From: Oreocharis arfaki
Lineage: Eukaryota > Chordata > Aves > Passeriformes > Paramythiidae
DNA: 64,000 bases
Assembly (NCBI GenBank): GCA_013398015.1
Contig: VZRR01012907.1
Location: 17,681 to 81,680, forward strand
Direction: 5' to 3'
Below the pieces are notes generated by a model. It did no database searches, was not told the origin of the DNA, and saw only the letters and a program-made list of their open reading frames with translations. This document shows, piece by piece, positions 1 to 12,300 of this stretch. Positions within the stretch are counted from its first letter, which is position 1; every line of letters starts with the position of its first letter. The position numbers and the translations under genes are program-made.

Positions 1-335
1 CGGCCCCCGCGGGCGGGACGCGCCCGCCATGTCGCGGAGCCTGTCCCGCTCCGAGCACTCGCTGCTGTCGCCGCGCCCCGCCGGCCCCGCCAAGCCGCCG
101 CCCGCCGGGAAGCCGAGCCGCATCCCCCGCGGGCCCTACGCCGAGGTGAAGCCCCTGAGCAAGGCCCCCGAGGCGGGCGGCGGCGGCGGCGGCAAGTGCG
201 ACGACGAGTTGCTGGGCGGGAAGGGGCCGGCGGTGGCGGCGGGCACCGAGGAGAAGCCGTACCTGAAGGTGGACCCCGAGCTGGTGGTGACGGTGCTGGG
301 TGACCTGGAGCAGCTGCTCTTCAGCCAAATGCTGG
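1..335 (+). CDS. NAV1: NAV1 coding exon 1 (partial, left edge)
   Basis: The frame is open from base 2 and ends CTG G|GTGAGT at 335/336. It encodes the conserved stretch KPSRIPRGPYAEVKPLSK and then LKVDPELVVTVLGDLEQLL. The ATG at 29 is probably internal: the nine codons before it (GPRGRDAPA) resemble the residues preceding the same Met in mammalian NAV1. SRIP at 116-127 fits an EB-binding SxIP motif with basic flanks. A glycine run (GGC repeats near 175-192) is longer than I recall in mammals. The block is CpG-rich, as expected for a first exon. Confidence 0.93.
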
Positions 336-3300
336 GTGAGTGCGGCCGGCGCGACCGCCGGGTTCGACGTCGAGATGGGAATGGCCAGAGGTGGCAGCTG
401 GAGGCATCTGGGCTCCTGACACTCCGTGAGGGAGCTGCTGGTGGCCACCTCAGTGTCTTGAAGTGAAGGGAGGCTGAGGGGAAAGGAGTCATCAGCCTCA
501 GTATCCCCAGTCACTTAGAGTCACAGAATGGTTTGGGTTAGAAGAGACCTCAAAGCTCATCCTGTTCCACCCCCTGCCATGGGCAGGGACACCTTCCACT
601 ATCCCAGGTTGTTCCCAGCCCTATCCAAACTGGCCTTGGACATTTTGAGGGATGGGGCAGCCACAGCCTCTCTGGGCACCCTGTGCCAGGGCCTCCCTAC
701 ACTTACAGGGAGAATCTCTTCCCAATATCCCATCTAACCCTGCCCTCTGGCAGTGGAAAGTCATTCCCCCTTGTCCTGTCACTCCAGGCTCTTGTCCAAA
801 GTCCCTCTCCAGCTCCCTTGGAGCCCCTTTAGGCCCTGGCAGGGGCTTTAAGGTCTCCCTGGAGCTTTCTCCAGGCTGAACACCCCCAGCTCTCCCAGCC
901 CAGCCCCAGAGCAGAGGGGCTCTAGCCCTCAGTGCGTCTCCAAGGCGTGCTTGAGGGAAGATGCTGTCAGCTGCCTCTTGCCGTGGAGGAAAGGCAGCTC
1001 CTCCTCACAAGGAGCAGTGGCAGGTGGTGGTGGAGCTTGTCCTCCCCCACGTGTCTTGTCGGCCATTCCTTGTCTCAACACCCACCGAACACGATGGAGG
1101 CTGCACAGCCGCGTGCCACAGCTGGTCCCCACCATCAGGGTGGCTCGCCCTGGGGGTGACCTTGGGAAGCTGCTGGTGGAGGTGCTGTGCGAGGGGTCCG
1201 TGCTGCTGCTCTGTTTTGGGCAGATCCAGAGCTCCATTGAGATCTAAGGCTCTGGCAGAGGAGGGTTCTCCAAGGATGCTGCTGCAGCGTTTGTGTGAGC
1301 CGGTTTCAGGCTGTGGCTGCCTGCGTTTTGCTATCCCTGTGGGTTTGATTCTGGAGCTTGTTGTGTGCATTGTGTGCATGGTGAGTTTCCATGAGAACAG
1401 CGAGCACTGGCCCAGCGCTGGCTGTGCCCCAGACCTCGGAACCCACTGCCCCCGTCACGGGCCACAGCGTTGGGTCTTGGTACAGGTGAGCGCAGTCCTT
1501 GCCCATTCTCTCATGCTGCATGCTGATCTTTAGGAACTGTGGCTGCCTCTGCTTCCCGCTGACACCCAGGCTCCCCTGCATCCCAACTGGCAGTGCCTGG
1601 GGGCTCAGCTGGGCAGAGACTGTGGGGGCTTGTGGCTCTGAAAAGCTGTGTTTGGCAAACTGGCATGAGAAGGTGGCAAGGGAGCCCTGCACGACCGTCA
1701 TGGTGCTCGCGGTGCTCTAGCTGGCTGGCTGTAAAGCCCTGGTGCCTGGTGGTGGTGGGGGAGCAGCGGTACAGGCAGGACTGGTGTGTCAGGTCCCTTC
1801 AAGTTCCCTGCCTGGGACCTCTTTTTAGGGGGCCAGGAGATTCTCTGGCACTTGAGCTGGCTTGAGATGCCTTGTCCTTGCTGCGTGATGAAGAAAAAGG
1901 GGAGAAATTTGCCCCAGCTGGGGCCTGGAGGAGGCAGTTTGGAGATGTGGAGCGAGCTGGAGTGCGTGCTAGAGTGTGAAAGCTGCACTTGCCGAGTCCA
2001 CTTCCCTGCATACCCCTGGCTACTCCAGGAGCCTTTGGGTGTCACAGCCCCAGCTCCAGCAGAGCTCTGGCACAGCATGTACCAGTGTGTGCTGGCACAC
2101 AGGCATGGAGCCTCCCAGACCATTGCCCTTGGCCCCCTGGCTGTGCCCAGCCACAGAGGCAGCAGCAGTGCCCTCCTTGACAAGTCACAAGTGGAAGGCC
2201 ACAGAGTGAGCTTGAGGACAGGCAGACTGTGGGGATGAGCAGGTGGGATGCAGGAGGTCAGCCTGCCTGCAGGGGCTCAGGCTGCCCCGGTGGTCCTACA
2301 GCTGGGTTTACAGACATCCATCCTCAGCCCTAATGCTGCGGTAGCACCAGATGCCATGGGAGCAGAGCAGGATTGCAGGAGGATTTGTTGCTTAGGGGAC
2401 TAACAGACTGCCACTCACTGGTGTTGGGATGCCTGGGGGAATCTCAGTGTCCCCCCATGATGCTCTGCTCTTAGGTGGGAGTTTCCTCAGCATTCCCGGG
2501 AGAAATCCTTGCAGGACTGGCCCACGTGGGAGTGACTCCCAGTTTGTGGTACTCTAGAGTACCAGAGATCCAAGACAGGATCTTGTGCACACTCTGAGGA
2601 AGATCATGGTTGTGGAAGTGCCCCCAGCAACTGATTTGGTTTCTGGGGTGTTGCCAAGCCCCCACCTGCATCAGTCAGGCCTGACTTTGACCTTGGGAGG
2701 TGTTGAACATCCCTTTGGACTGCACTTAGCATCTGAAGGCTTGGTCAGCTGGTCCATGAGGGCCAAACGCTGCCAGATCTGTCCTCTGTGTATTGGCAAT
2801 AATTTTCCAAGACATATGGACTGCCAGGCTTCCTGCAGGGGGGTTTGAGGGCTGTGTCCAGAGTTGGATGGGGAAAGTGCCTGGGGTGGACAGAGCAGGA
2901 GCTTCACCCTGCTGAAGCTTCCCTTCCCTTCCATGGGGTTGTACTTCCCACATTCATGGGAGTTGTGATGTTGAGTCATGCCTACTTCCCCAAGCCAATT
3001 GTGACCTGGCACATCCGTGACAGCCTGTGTGGTGTGGATGCCACCAGGAGCCTGGGAATGTGGAGAGGAAGGAGCAGTGTGACAGTGGTGCTGACACGAC
3101 CACAACTTGAGGGTGTGTAGACACCTCCAGACCCCTTTGCTTGTACATCTGGTGCGATCCAGGCAGATGAAACTTTCTTCAGTGGTGATGGTACCTTCCA
3201 CAACTTGGCTTCCCCAGCAAGAGGTGGTTCCTGTGGTGGAGATGGACCCAGAAGGAATGGGATCCCAGGAGAGTGGGATTCAGGAGACTGGGCTTCATAC

Positions 3301-6300
3301 CCTGCTCGTGCTGGTGAGGAATGCCAGGAGAGGGGCTTTCTCCTGGATGCTACAGGAGATGCTTGGGAGGGAGGGAAGGAAGGAAGGTCTCTGCTGCATG
3401 TTTATCAATCCCTTTGGCAAGTGAAACGTCAGCCTGAGCTCTTTGGCCATGTCTGCTGAAGGACACCCTATCCAGAGTGGCATGGAAAGACTTGCAAGCT
3501 CGATTTGTGCTGGGGAGAGAGAGGCGGAAGTTGCAGGGACTTCCAGCCTCTGTAGGTATGGTTGTCCTTGAGCTGCTGACCTGTGTTGAGAAGCCTGTGC
3601 AGCTTCTGAGCTCCTGGCCCTGCCAGCCACAGTGGCTTCCAGAGACCTTGTGTGTCTTTGGTCTCCACACTTGAATTTTCATCTCTACCTCATGCTTCTC
3701 CTGCCAGAAGCACTCCCAAGCCTCTCTTGGCCAAAAATACAGTTTATTCAGTAATGGCCAAATGTTACCTCTCATTCGGTCACTGCCGCTGCCTCATCTG
3801 TTTGATGGCACTGAAGCCTTTGTAGCTGAACCGTGTTTAAAGAGCAGCCTGCGCAAGCGGAGAGAGGTCACCGGCACGCAGCGACCACATGTGCTTTGTA
3901 GAGGCTATTTCCATCATCCAAATTATACATTTCGCATCAACCAAAGACTGAGGCTTCTCATCAAAGCTGGCTGGCAGCTGGGGTTGCTAATTACGCCAGT
4001 GCCCAACCACAGGATGAAGGGGATGGAGGGCACGTGGCCAGCGTGGTGGAAGAGCTGGTTGTGCAGAGCTCGCCATGCCCGTGTCCACGTGTGATGGACA
4101 AGGCTGGGCAGGTGCAGGGGCTTTTTTGTACGGGCCATGCGTGTAGTGCCCAGCGTGATGGTTGCACTTACCTAGAGCTCCCCAGAGCACCTCTGAGATC
4201 CTGCAGCTGCTTTCTGCAGCCATTTCCGTGTCCATCTCTTGCTGGATATGGTGCCTCTTAAGTGGCTGCTAATTCGCATCAACGAATAAGTGGTCAGTGT
4301 TGTGTGGGCCAGAGGCCAGGCGGACACACGTGGGATCCTGGGGGAGATGGTGTTCCCCGAAATGCTCACTGCAGGAGTCTGCAGCCCTGCCAAACTCTTC
4401 AGGTGCAGCTATAACCTGTCTCAGTCCTGCAGCCCTCGGGTGGGCCACACTACCCTTCCCAGGTGGCCCAGCAGGGATGTCCTTGCTGGACAGCACGTCC
4501 TTACGGGGACTTAGTACCCCTGTGATGCCAGCACGCAGGCAGGGCAGGGCCCAGCTGTGCTCAGGCTGGCATTGGGTGGGCAGTGGGTGCCTGCAGCCCC
4601 TCAGTGGTGGAGAGGAGAGCCAGGGGTTGGAATGGGCAGAAGGGCTCTGTGATGGATGGAGGCTGCACATCGCATCTGACTCTGGTTTAAAAAGTAAACC
4701 ACAGTGCAGAAAAGACTGGCATCTGACATGTCCCATGCAAGGACATTCCTGACCCTAGTGGAGATGGGAACCAAGTTATTCCCTTCTGATTGCCATCCTT
4801 GCTGGGAGACACACGGTGTGGGATCAGAGAAGTACTTCTGCCCCATGGCATTCCTCCCTCTGCCCCACGTTGTTCCTACCATTTTAATTAAGCACTAATG
4901 GGCCCATGGCAGCACTGTGCAGCAGTAGCCAGGCTCCCTGGCAGGAGACCATGAGGAGGTCAGAGACCAAGTAGCTCTTCACAGTGATGAGAGCAGGTTA
5001 TTGCCTCGTAAAGTGCTGCGGCTGTCCTGATACCACTACTGCTATTCCTCTCTTAAGATCCCTGTGTGACAGCGTCTGGGTGACGAGGTCATTGGGATGG
5101 GGATTTATTTCCTTTTGCCCACAGAGCTGGACTTCTGCCTTTGGGGTAATAGTGAGGAGAGAAAGGGGAGTGGTACACAGTTGTGTTGCTGCTTCCAGTC
5201 TGCTCTCAGGAGCTGACAGCAAGTAGTAGATGTCTGCTTTATCCAGCTGACATGGCTGCAGCAGCTGGGGAAAAGATCTGGAAATGGGATCCAAGGGCCC
5301 CAGAGCTTCTGCTGAAGCTGTTTGGGATATGCCCTGTTCCCAGTGATTATGGCAGTGTGGAAAAAGGGCTGAGAAAAAAAAAAATCCAGATTTGTCTTTA
5401 AAAATTTCCCATGGAAAGGTAGCAGAGCAAACACCTGAAAACAAACATATTTGGGGATGCACTGCTGAATTAAAGTTCTTCCCAAAGAGCCTGAAATCCG
5501 TGTTCAAATGGGGCTTTCCCAGCGACTGCCTGTATCTCGCCCCCAAATCCAACATGTCTAAAAAGAAAATATCTAAATGAATAGAAAATTATGGCAATTC
5601 TGGAAGTGCTATTTGGGATCTGCTGGTGGGATGTGACCACAGTGGGACCTAGGTGATGGACCCTGCCCACCCATGGCTCCTGCCTGGTCCTGGTACCTTG
5701 TGAGCAGCATGCTTCCATGTGGGTGGCACTCAGGGAGCCCTTGGCAATTCTGGATCCTTCTGGAGAGCATCTTCCACATGTCCCTATTCCCAACTTTGTG
5801 TATTTGGCTTCTCATGCTGTGGCATGTGTCTGTGTGCGCACAGCTCTCCCTTGTCACAGGTCCCCCCACCATCAATCACCCTGTTGTGTCTGTTTAAGTT
5901 CCCAGCTCTTTGTCTTCCTGTACAGCTTCTCATGGTGCCACAAAACACTGTCCTTGGTTCCCTCTACCTGCAGATCCTCCCCGCCCACTCTCACTTGAGC
6001 GTCTGAGGACAGCACTTGGCTGATGCTTGTGCCCACTGCACAGGGCAGGATTTGTTCCAGCTCAGCACAGAATCAGAGTCTGCACCCTCTGATGTGTGTA
6101 ACCTGTGAGTAATGCCAGCCTCCAGTGCCAGCTCATTTGCCATGGCCAGCGTGTGCCTCCTGGCTTCCCTGGCTCAGCTGCGGGCAGCTCCAGTTTGCTG
6201 TAGGGCTGCAGTCTTGGGATCAAGATTGCCAGGCTGTGCGGTGTCAGGTGGACCCACTGGCACATCCTCTGAATAAGTCACTTGTCTGGTCCAGAGTGTC

Positions 6301-9300
6301 TTTTGTGGCACTGTGCTTGTGGCTTTTGGTGCCCTGCATGTGCAGTGGCATCAGTGTCCTGGGGTAATGTTCATGTGTGGTGTTTCTGGTACCGGTGGCA
6401 GTGGTGTCCTGGGCTGTTCCAGTGACAGCTGTGCAATGGGCTCTGTGTGTGTGGTGTTCCTGGTACCAGTGGCAGTGCTGTCCTGGGCTCTGTGTGTGTG
6501 CAGTGTTCCTAGTACTGGTGGCAATGGTGAAGCTGCTGACCCTGGATCCACTCCCTGGGTGAAGTGGGATGGCTCCATCCCTCTGTGGTAGTTGAGTCCT
6601 TGTCCTCTCTGGGCTTCACACCTTGAGTGTGTCTCATGCAGAGCTGTGGGGACACAGGAGATCAGATACGGTGCTGTTCTGCCACATCCCCCACCCTGCA
6701 AAGTCACGTCCTCCTCCAGACACACGAAGCAGCTCTCCCAGGGGAGTCAGGGAAGGGGTTGCCCGTTCTCTGGCTGGAAAGCAGTGAGCTTGGGAGGGTA
6801 GAGGACGTGTGAGACTGAGCTCGGCTGGGAGGCTCAACGTTGCCTCATGCTGGGGTGGAGGGGCAAAAGGGAGAGCAGGGCTTGCCCACACTGCTGCATT
6901 GCAGCTCGAAGCAGGGAGCTGAGCGGGAGGGGAGCTAGGAAGGCAGGGATGCTGCAGCCGGGAAGCTGGGAAGTCAGGGGATGCTGCATTGCAGAGCTGA
7001 GATTAGAAGCTGTGCAAATGGAGATGTGCTTGTGTCAGGGCGGGTGTGACACTAAGGAGTGGTGCCCAGAGCCCACCGATTTGCTGGTCCTTCCTCTAAT
7101 CCAGTTCTTCCACATTTTGTTTTGCGCCAGCATTTCTCTCATTCCTTGCGCTGGTATTTGTCTTGTTCAATTGAGGACATAATGTATTTTTTATTAATTC
7201 AGGAAGAGGACTGAGATTCATCTCCCACTGGAAGGACCTGCTGGAATCCACATAGGGAAGCTGAGCAGAAGCTCAGCACATCTGGGCAGGACATTTTCCT
7301 CGCTCCTGGGAGCAGCCATGGATCGGGGAGGTGGCTCCAGAGCCTTGTGGCCCTGGCACAGCATGGCATGTGAGCTCCCTGGAGAGGGGACCTGAGCAAA
7401 CCTTGGGCACACGTGTGCCCCCGTGCTGCCCAGTGAAATGCAGGTGTGTCCTGCAGCTGGGACATGTGCCTCCACCTCTGTGAACATGTGAGCATGCCAG
7501 CGCATTGGGAGCACAGGATTTTCTACCTGGTGTAGGTATCAGTGATTCTTAATCACTCCATGTGGCTCTGGTGTTGTGTCAGCCTTGTCTCTCTTTTTAG
7601 CCATCCTGCTCATCCAGAGGTGGGCACTTTGCAGTCCTCCCCTGTACCTGTGAGGGTCTGGCCTCAAGCATCCCCTTGAAATTACAGAAAGATTTTATGG
7701 CAAATCCAGACATTAGTGTCTGAAGATGTAAAGGCAGGGCTGCTCTGCCTTCCCCTCAGGCTGGATCTTGCCCAGTGGGTAGGGAGGGGATGGTGAGCTG
7801 GCTAGGAGGGACCCAGGAGGTGCCTTTCAGTGGGGAACTCAAATTGAGGGTTTGAGCTGCGCTCACGAAGGCGCGGTTCCCTCGGCAGGTTGCGAGCCTG
7901 ACTCGCAGCCACAGGTGACGCAGCGGGAGGGCCGGGCTCTGTGCCAGCTCGTTGGCTCACCAGCCGGTTGGCTGGCTTTGGCTGTGGGATCAGAACCTCT
8001 CTTGCTTGGTGAGGTGGAAGGATGGCTCATGGCTGAGGTCCTTGTTGAAGCTGCTGGAGGTTCTGGTTGTTTTCGCGTAACCCAGAAAAATGTGCAGAGC
8101 TGTGCTGCGGGTGCTGCAGCCTGTGCTCTGTGAGCTGGAGGGGAAATTATAGAACCATAGAATGGTTTGGGTTAAACCATTAGAGATCATCTTGTTCCAA
8201 CCCCTGCCATGGGCAGGGACACCTTCCACTAGACCAGGTTGATCCAACTAGACCAGGTTGCTACAAGTCCCGTCCAACGTGACCTTGAACATTTGCAGGG
8301 ATGGGGCAGCCACAGCTTCTCTGTGCAGCCTGTGCCAGGGCCTCATCACCCTCACAGGGAAGAATTTCTTCATAATCTCTAATCTAACCCTGTTCCATTC
8401 AATTTAAAGCTGTTCCCCCTAACTGCAGCATGGCAGAGGGGTAGTGCCATACCTTTAGCATTGGAGAAAAGTGGAACCACCTTTATTTCTCATGCCAGTC
8501 CTGCTGGGTGCCAGCCTGCATGGTTGGTGTCTGGGGGAGCTGCATGTCCCACCTCTGTGCGTCTTATCAGGGTTGTGTCATCAAGAGTGACAAAGCTGGC
8601 AGTGAGACCCTGCAACCAGATAAGCTTCTTCAAGAGCACCCAGTCCTGGCCAAACCTAGCCCTTGCTAGTTCAGACTGCCTGAAGCTTACACCTCTGCTT
8701 TGTCATGGGCCTCAAGCATCCCCGGCACTGGCTCTGCCCCAGCCTGGCTCTCCCAGTTCCGTGAGCTGGCTTGAAGCACGTTCAGAGCTGCGGCGCAGGT
8801 ACAACTCTGTTGCTAGCTATTTATAGAGTGTGAGCTTTCAGCATTGCTGTGCACTGAGAATAACTCACTGAGGAGACACTTCTCAAAATCACGCGTCCGT
8901 CGCCCATGCGCAGATTTGTCGTCTCAGGCTTCCCACATGTCAGCTTGGGGTCTGTCTTGCTCCTGTGCCAGCCCAGATTGACACTAAAAGGGGTTTTTTC
9001 TGGCCTGGAGATTCAGCTGGTTAATCATGGCAGGGCTTTGTGGCCCAATCTTTGTCAGGATATCATCAGCTTTTGCAGGGAGCATGGTGGGGAGCAGTTT
9101 GGGCTCTGTAAAACCCACCTCACAGAGAGCAGCCCTTTCATAGCCCAGCGTGTGAGATGCGGGCGCTGGCAGGGAGGGATGTGCACGGGGAGCGCAGGAA
9201 CCTGCTCTCCGGGCTGGAACCTGTGATGATGAAACTCATCTGCTGAATGAACCCCTCGGGCTGGAAGTGTTAGGCGCTGCTGGGGTATTTCCAGTTCACT

Positions 9301-12300
9301 TTATCTCTGGCCTGGTGTTGTATTTCCAAGCTGATGCAAACAAGTGGAAGAACAGATAGTGGCTAATTCGCATTGATCGCTGTGATGCGGGAGCTCCCCG
9401 AGGTGAGCTGGGGCTGGCAGAAAATGTGCTGTGGGCCATTCGATGGGGCCAGCACATCCCTCCCCGGCTGTTTTCCAGTGTGGTGCCGCAGGGGACACGT
9501 TGTCAGCCTCGTGGATGCTTGCTCCCACATCCCGAGGTTTCTCCCAGCTTTGGTGGTTCAGAGGCCTGGGGCAGCTTTGCCAGGCTGGGTACAGAGTCAT
9601 GGGCTAACCTGGCAGTGGTGAAATCAGGTAAGGCAGGGTTGTTTTGGCAGGCTTTTCAAGGTGGGAGCACTGCTTTGTGGGAGGGGGGACAACAAATTTC
9701 CCCTCATCTTAAAGGCAGGAGGAAAGGCTTTTTCCTGGAACCTGGAACTGTCCAGCTCTGCCTGGGCAGGACCAATATGGAGCCAAGTGTGCTGAGGCCA
9801 CCATCGACGCGGGACCCCTGGCCACCCATCTGTGGCCTTTCACAGCCGCCATGCGTTTAGCCTCCAGACCTTCACTGCACCAAGGGTGTGACAAGGAGAT
9901 GGCTCCAAACTCCCAACAGGCAGTGTAGAAGCAAGGGAAATAATGAAGTTTGGCTTCCTCCCATCCCAGCAGGGAGGACAGACAGATGATGTCCTGCAAA
10001 CTTCGGCTGCTGTGAGCCCAGAGGAGCGTGTGCCTAATTCTAAGGAGCTGGACTCGCACTGCAGCCGAGCTGTGCAGGGCTTGAGGTTTCTGCAGACTGA
10101 AGGGTGGGAGTAAATTGAGTCTGGCTGTGTTGGTGCTTGGCTTGGGGCTTTCTGTCCTGCTGGATCAAGGCAGGGCAGGGCTGCTGGAGGGAAGCAGCTG
10201 TGGGAAGTCAATGGGGACAGACGGGGGCTTTTCTCTGGGGCTGCCCCATCCACTGGGCATGATGGAAGGTGGCTGCCCTGCACTCCTGCCTCTCCCAGAC
10301 CCCAGGTTCTTTAAAAAATGTAACAAAGACCCTTCCAGGGAATTGGAGTCACCCTGGACAAGTCATGCATTGCACCTCAGGGTGGGCAATGAAGAGAGGC
10401 CTTGGGGGCAGAGGTGCCAGTTTGACACCTGTTGGCTCCTGGTAGTGGTGGTTTCTCTCCCAAATAAAACATGCACATAGACTCAATGGGGTTAAAATCC
10501 TGCGTGGCCTGGAGAACGTGTGATTGCTGGCCAAGGGGAAGTACCAGCATTTGCCTGACTCCCAACAGGCCCGAGTCTTTTCTGCCTTGGGCTGTGTAGC
10601 CTGGAGCTCACAACTCATCAGTGCAAGGTCCTTTGGCAAATTCCATTTTGATGTCTCAACCCCGGTAGTGTGAGGATGGATTTATCACTGTCTGGACCTC
10701 CTGTCTCCCGCTGTCCTGTCGGGTGGTTGAATGCATCAAAAGCTGGCTGCATCCTGAGCCTGTAGGGAAGAGCAGTGCCCAGAACCTACCCCAGGCCTCT
10801 TGCTCCTCAGCCCTGTGATGGTGGTGTCACAGGCACAGCTGGGATGGGGCAGCGAGGGGCCCTGCCCTATGTGGTGTGGTGCTTCACCTTTCTCCCCAGG
10901 ACTCTGCTCTGTGCCCCAGCGGTGCCAGGAATTGCTGTAAGGCCAAAGCTGGTATCCTTCAACGCTCCAGGCTGAGTACAGCAGCACCTGGGGGCTGATC
11001 TCAGCAGACCAAGATCCTCCCTCCTTCCTGGCTGGATCATCTGGAGGAGGGCAGACACTCCAGCAGCAGCACCTCCAGCCATCTCATTTCCATTTCCCTG
11101 AGCCTTTTTAGCTGTGCTTTTGCTGTGCTGTGCCAAACAGCATCCCGGAGTTGCTGAAGCACTAATATCCATCATCTGGCCGTGGTCTGTAGAGCACTCA
11201 GAAATTTGGTGCTATTTTCAGTGAAGTTTTCCAAGTTGAGCTTATTGGCTCGTGGGCATCTGCTCCCAGATGGAGAACATGTGGCCGATTCCTGCGAGGG
11301 GAGGGGAACGGCCCCACTCATAAAGCAGCATGGGGGATGAGTGAGGGAATCTCATCCTGGAGCCTGTGAGATGCTTTCAGGACTGTGCAGGGTGGGACCT
11401 GGAGGTTGGGCTTTTAAAGCTGCTCCTCTGAAAGCAGAATCTGCAGTGAGAGGTCACCCGTTAGATATTATGGTGGGGAAAGTACAGTAACCTGGAGGCA
11501 GGATTCGATTTCAGCTCAGCTGCTGTTTGCACCGCTGGGCACTTCCCACCCTGCTCACTTTCAAAAGTGAGCAGCAGGTACTTGGCACACAGTCACTGTG
11601 CTAAAATGGGTGGAACTGGGGGTTCCTGCAAACCTCCCTGCCTGGAACTGAGAAATGAGCACTGGCTAAATGGAACGGCACACGAACCCTGAGCTCCAAA
11701 TCAAAAGTAAATTTATAGAGCAGCTTTTCCTGCCTCACATTCCCAGGTGGAGCATGGTAATGCGTTTCCAAGCCCAGCTGCTCTGTGCCGCAGCAGTGAC
11801 CAGTGGGGTGAAGCTGCGCTCTCTTCTCTCTGCTCCCCGTTTGTCCATCGCTGCCTTCCGGGGGCAGAGGTGTGGGTTTGTTTTGCGGCTGAGATTCTCA
11901 TTGCCTTTTAGGGAATAAAGAAAATTGTGTTTGGTTGACATTCTCTATAGCTTCAAAGTCAAATAAAATCTGGATTGCCAGCTTCTTTTTGTACTGCAGG
12001 AGATGCCTGTTTTCCATCCCAAACCATCCATGTTTTGCAGCTCAATAGCACATCCCAGACAATGGCTTTAGAAATCAGACGCCTGCATTTTGGACCCACA
12101 GTGCTGAGGCAATGCCAAGTGGTGCATGGGGTGCCAGAATTCGTGCACATGGGGAGAGAGAAGGAGGAGGAAGAAAAACTTGTTCCGATGGGATGTTTCC
12201 ACAGAGATCATGGTAATGATCTTCCATTTCCATATAGCTTTTCATCTGCTGGCAGAGTGTGCTCACTCGTAAGCCGATGCTACACGTCCTGTGTGGAGAG

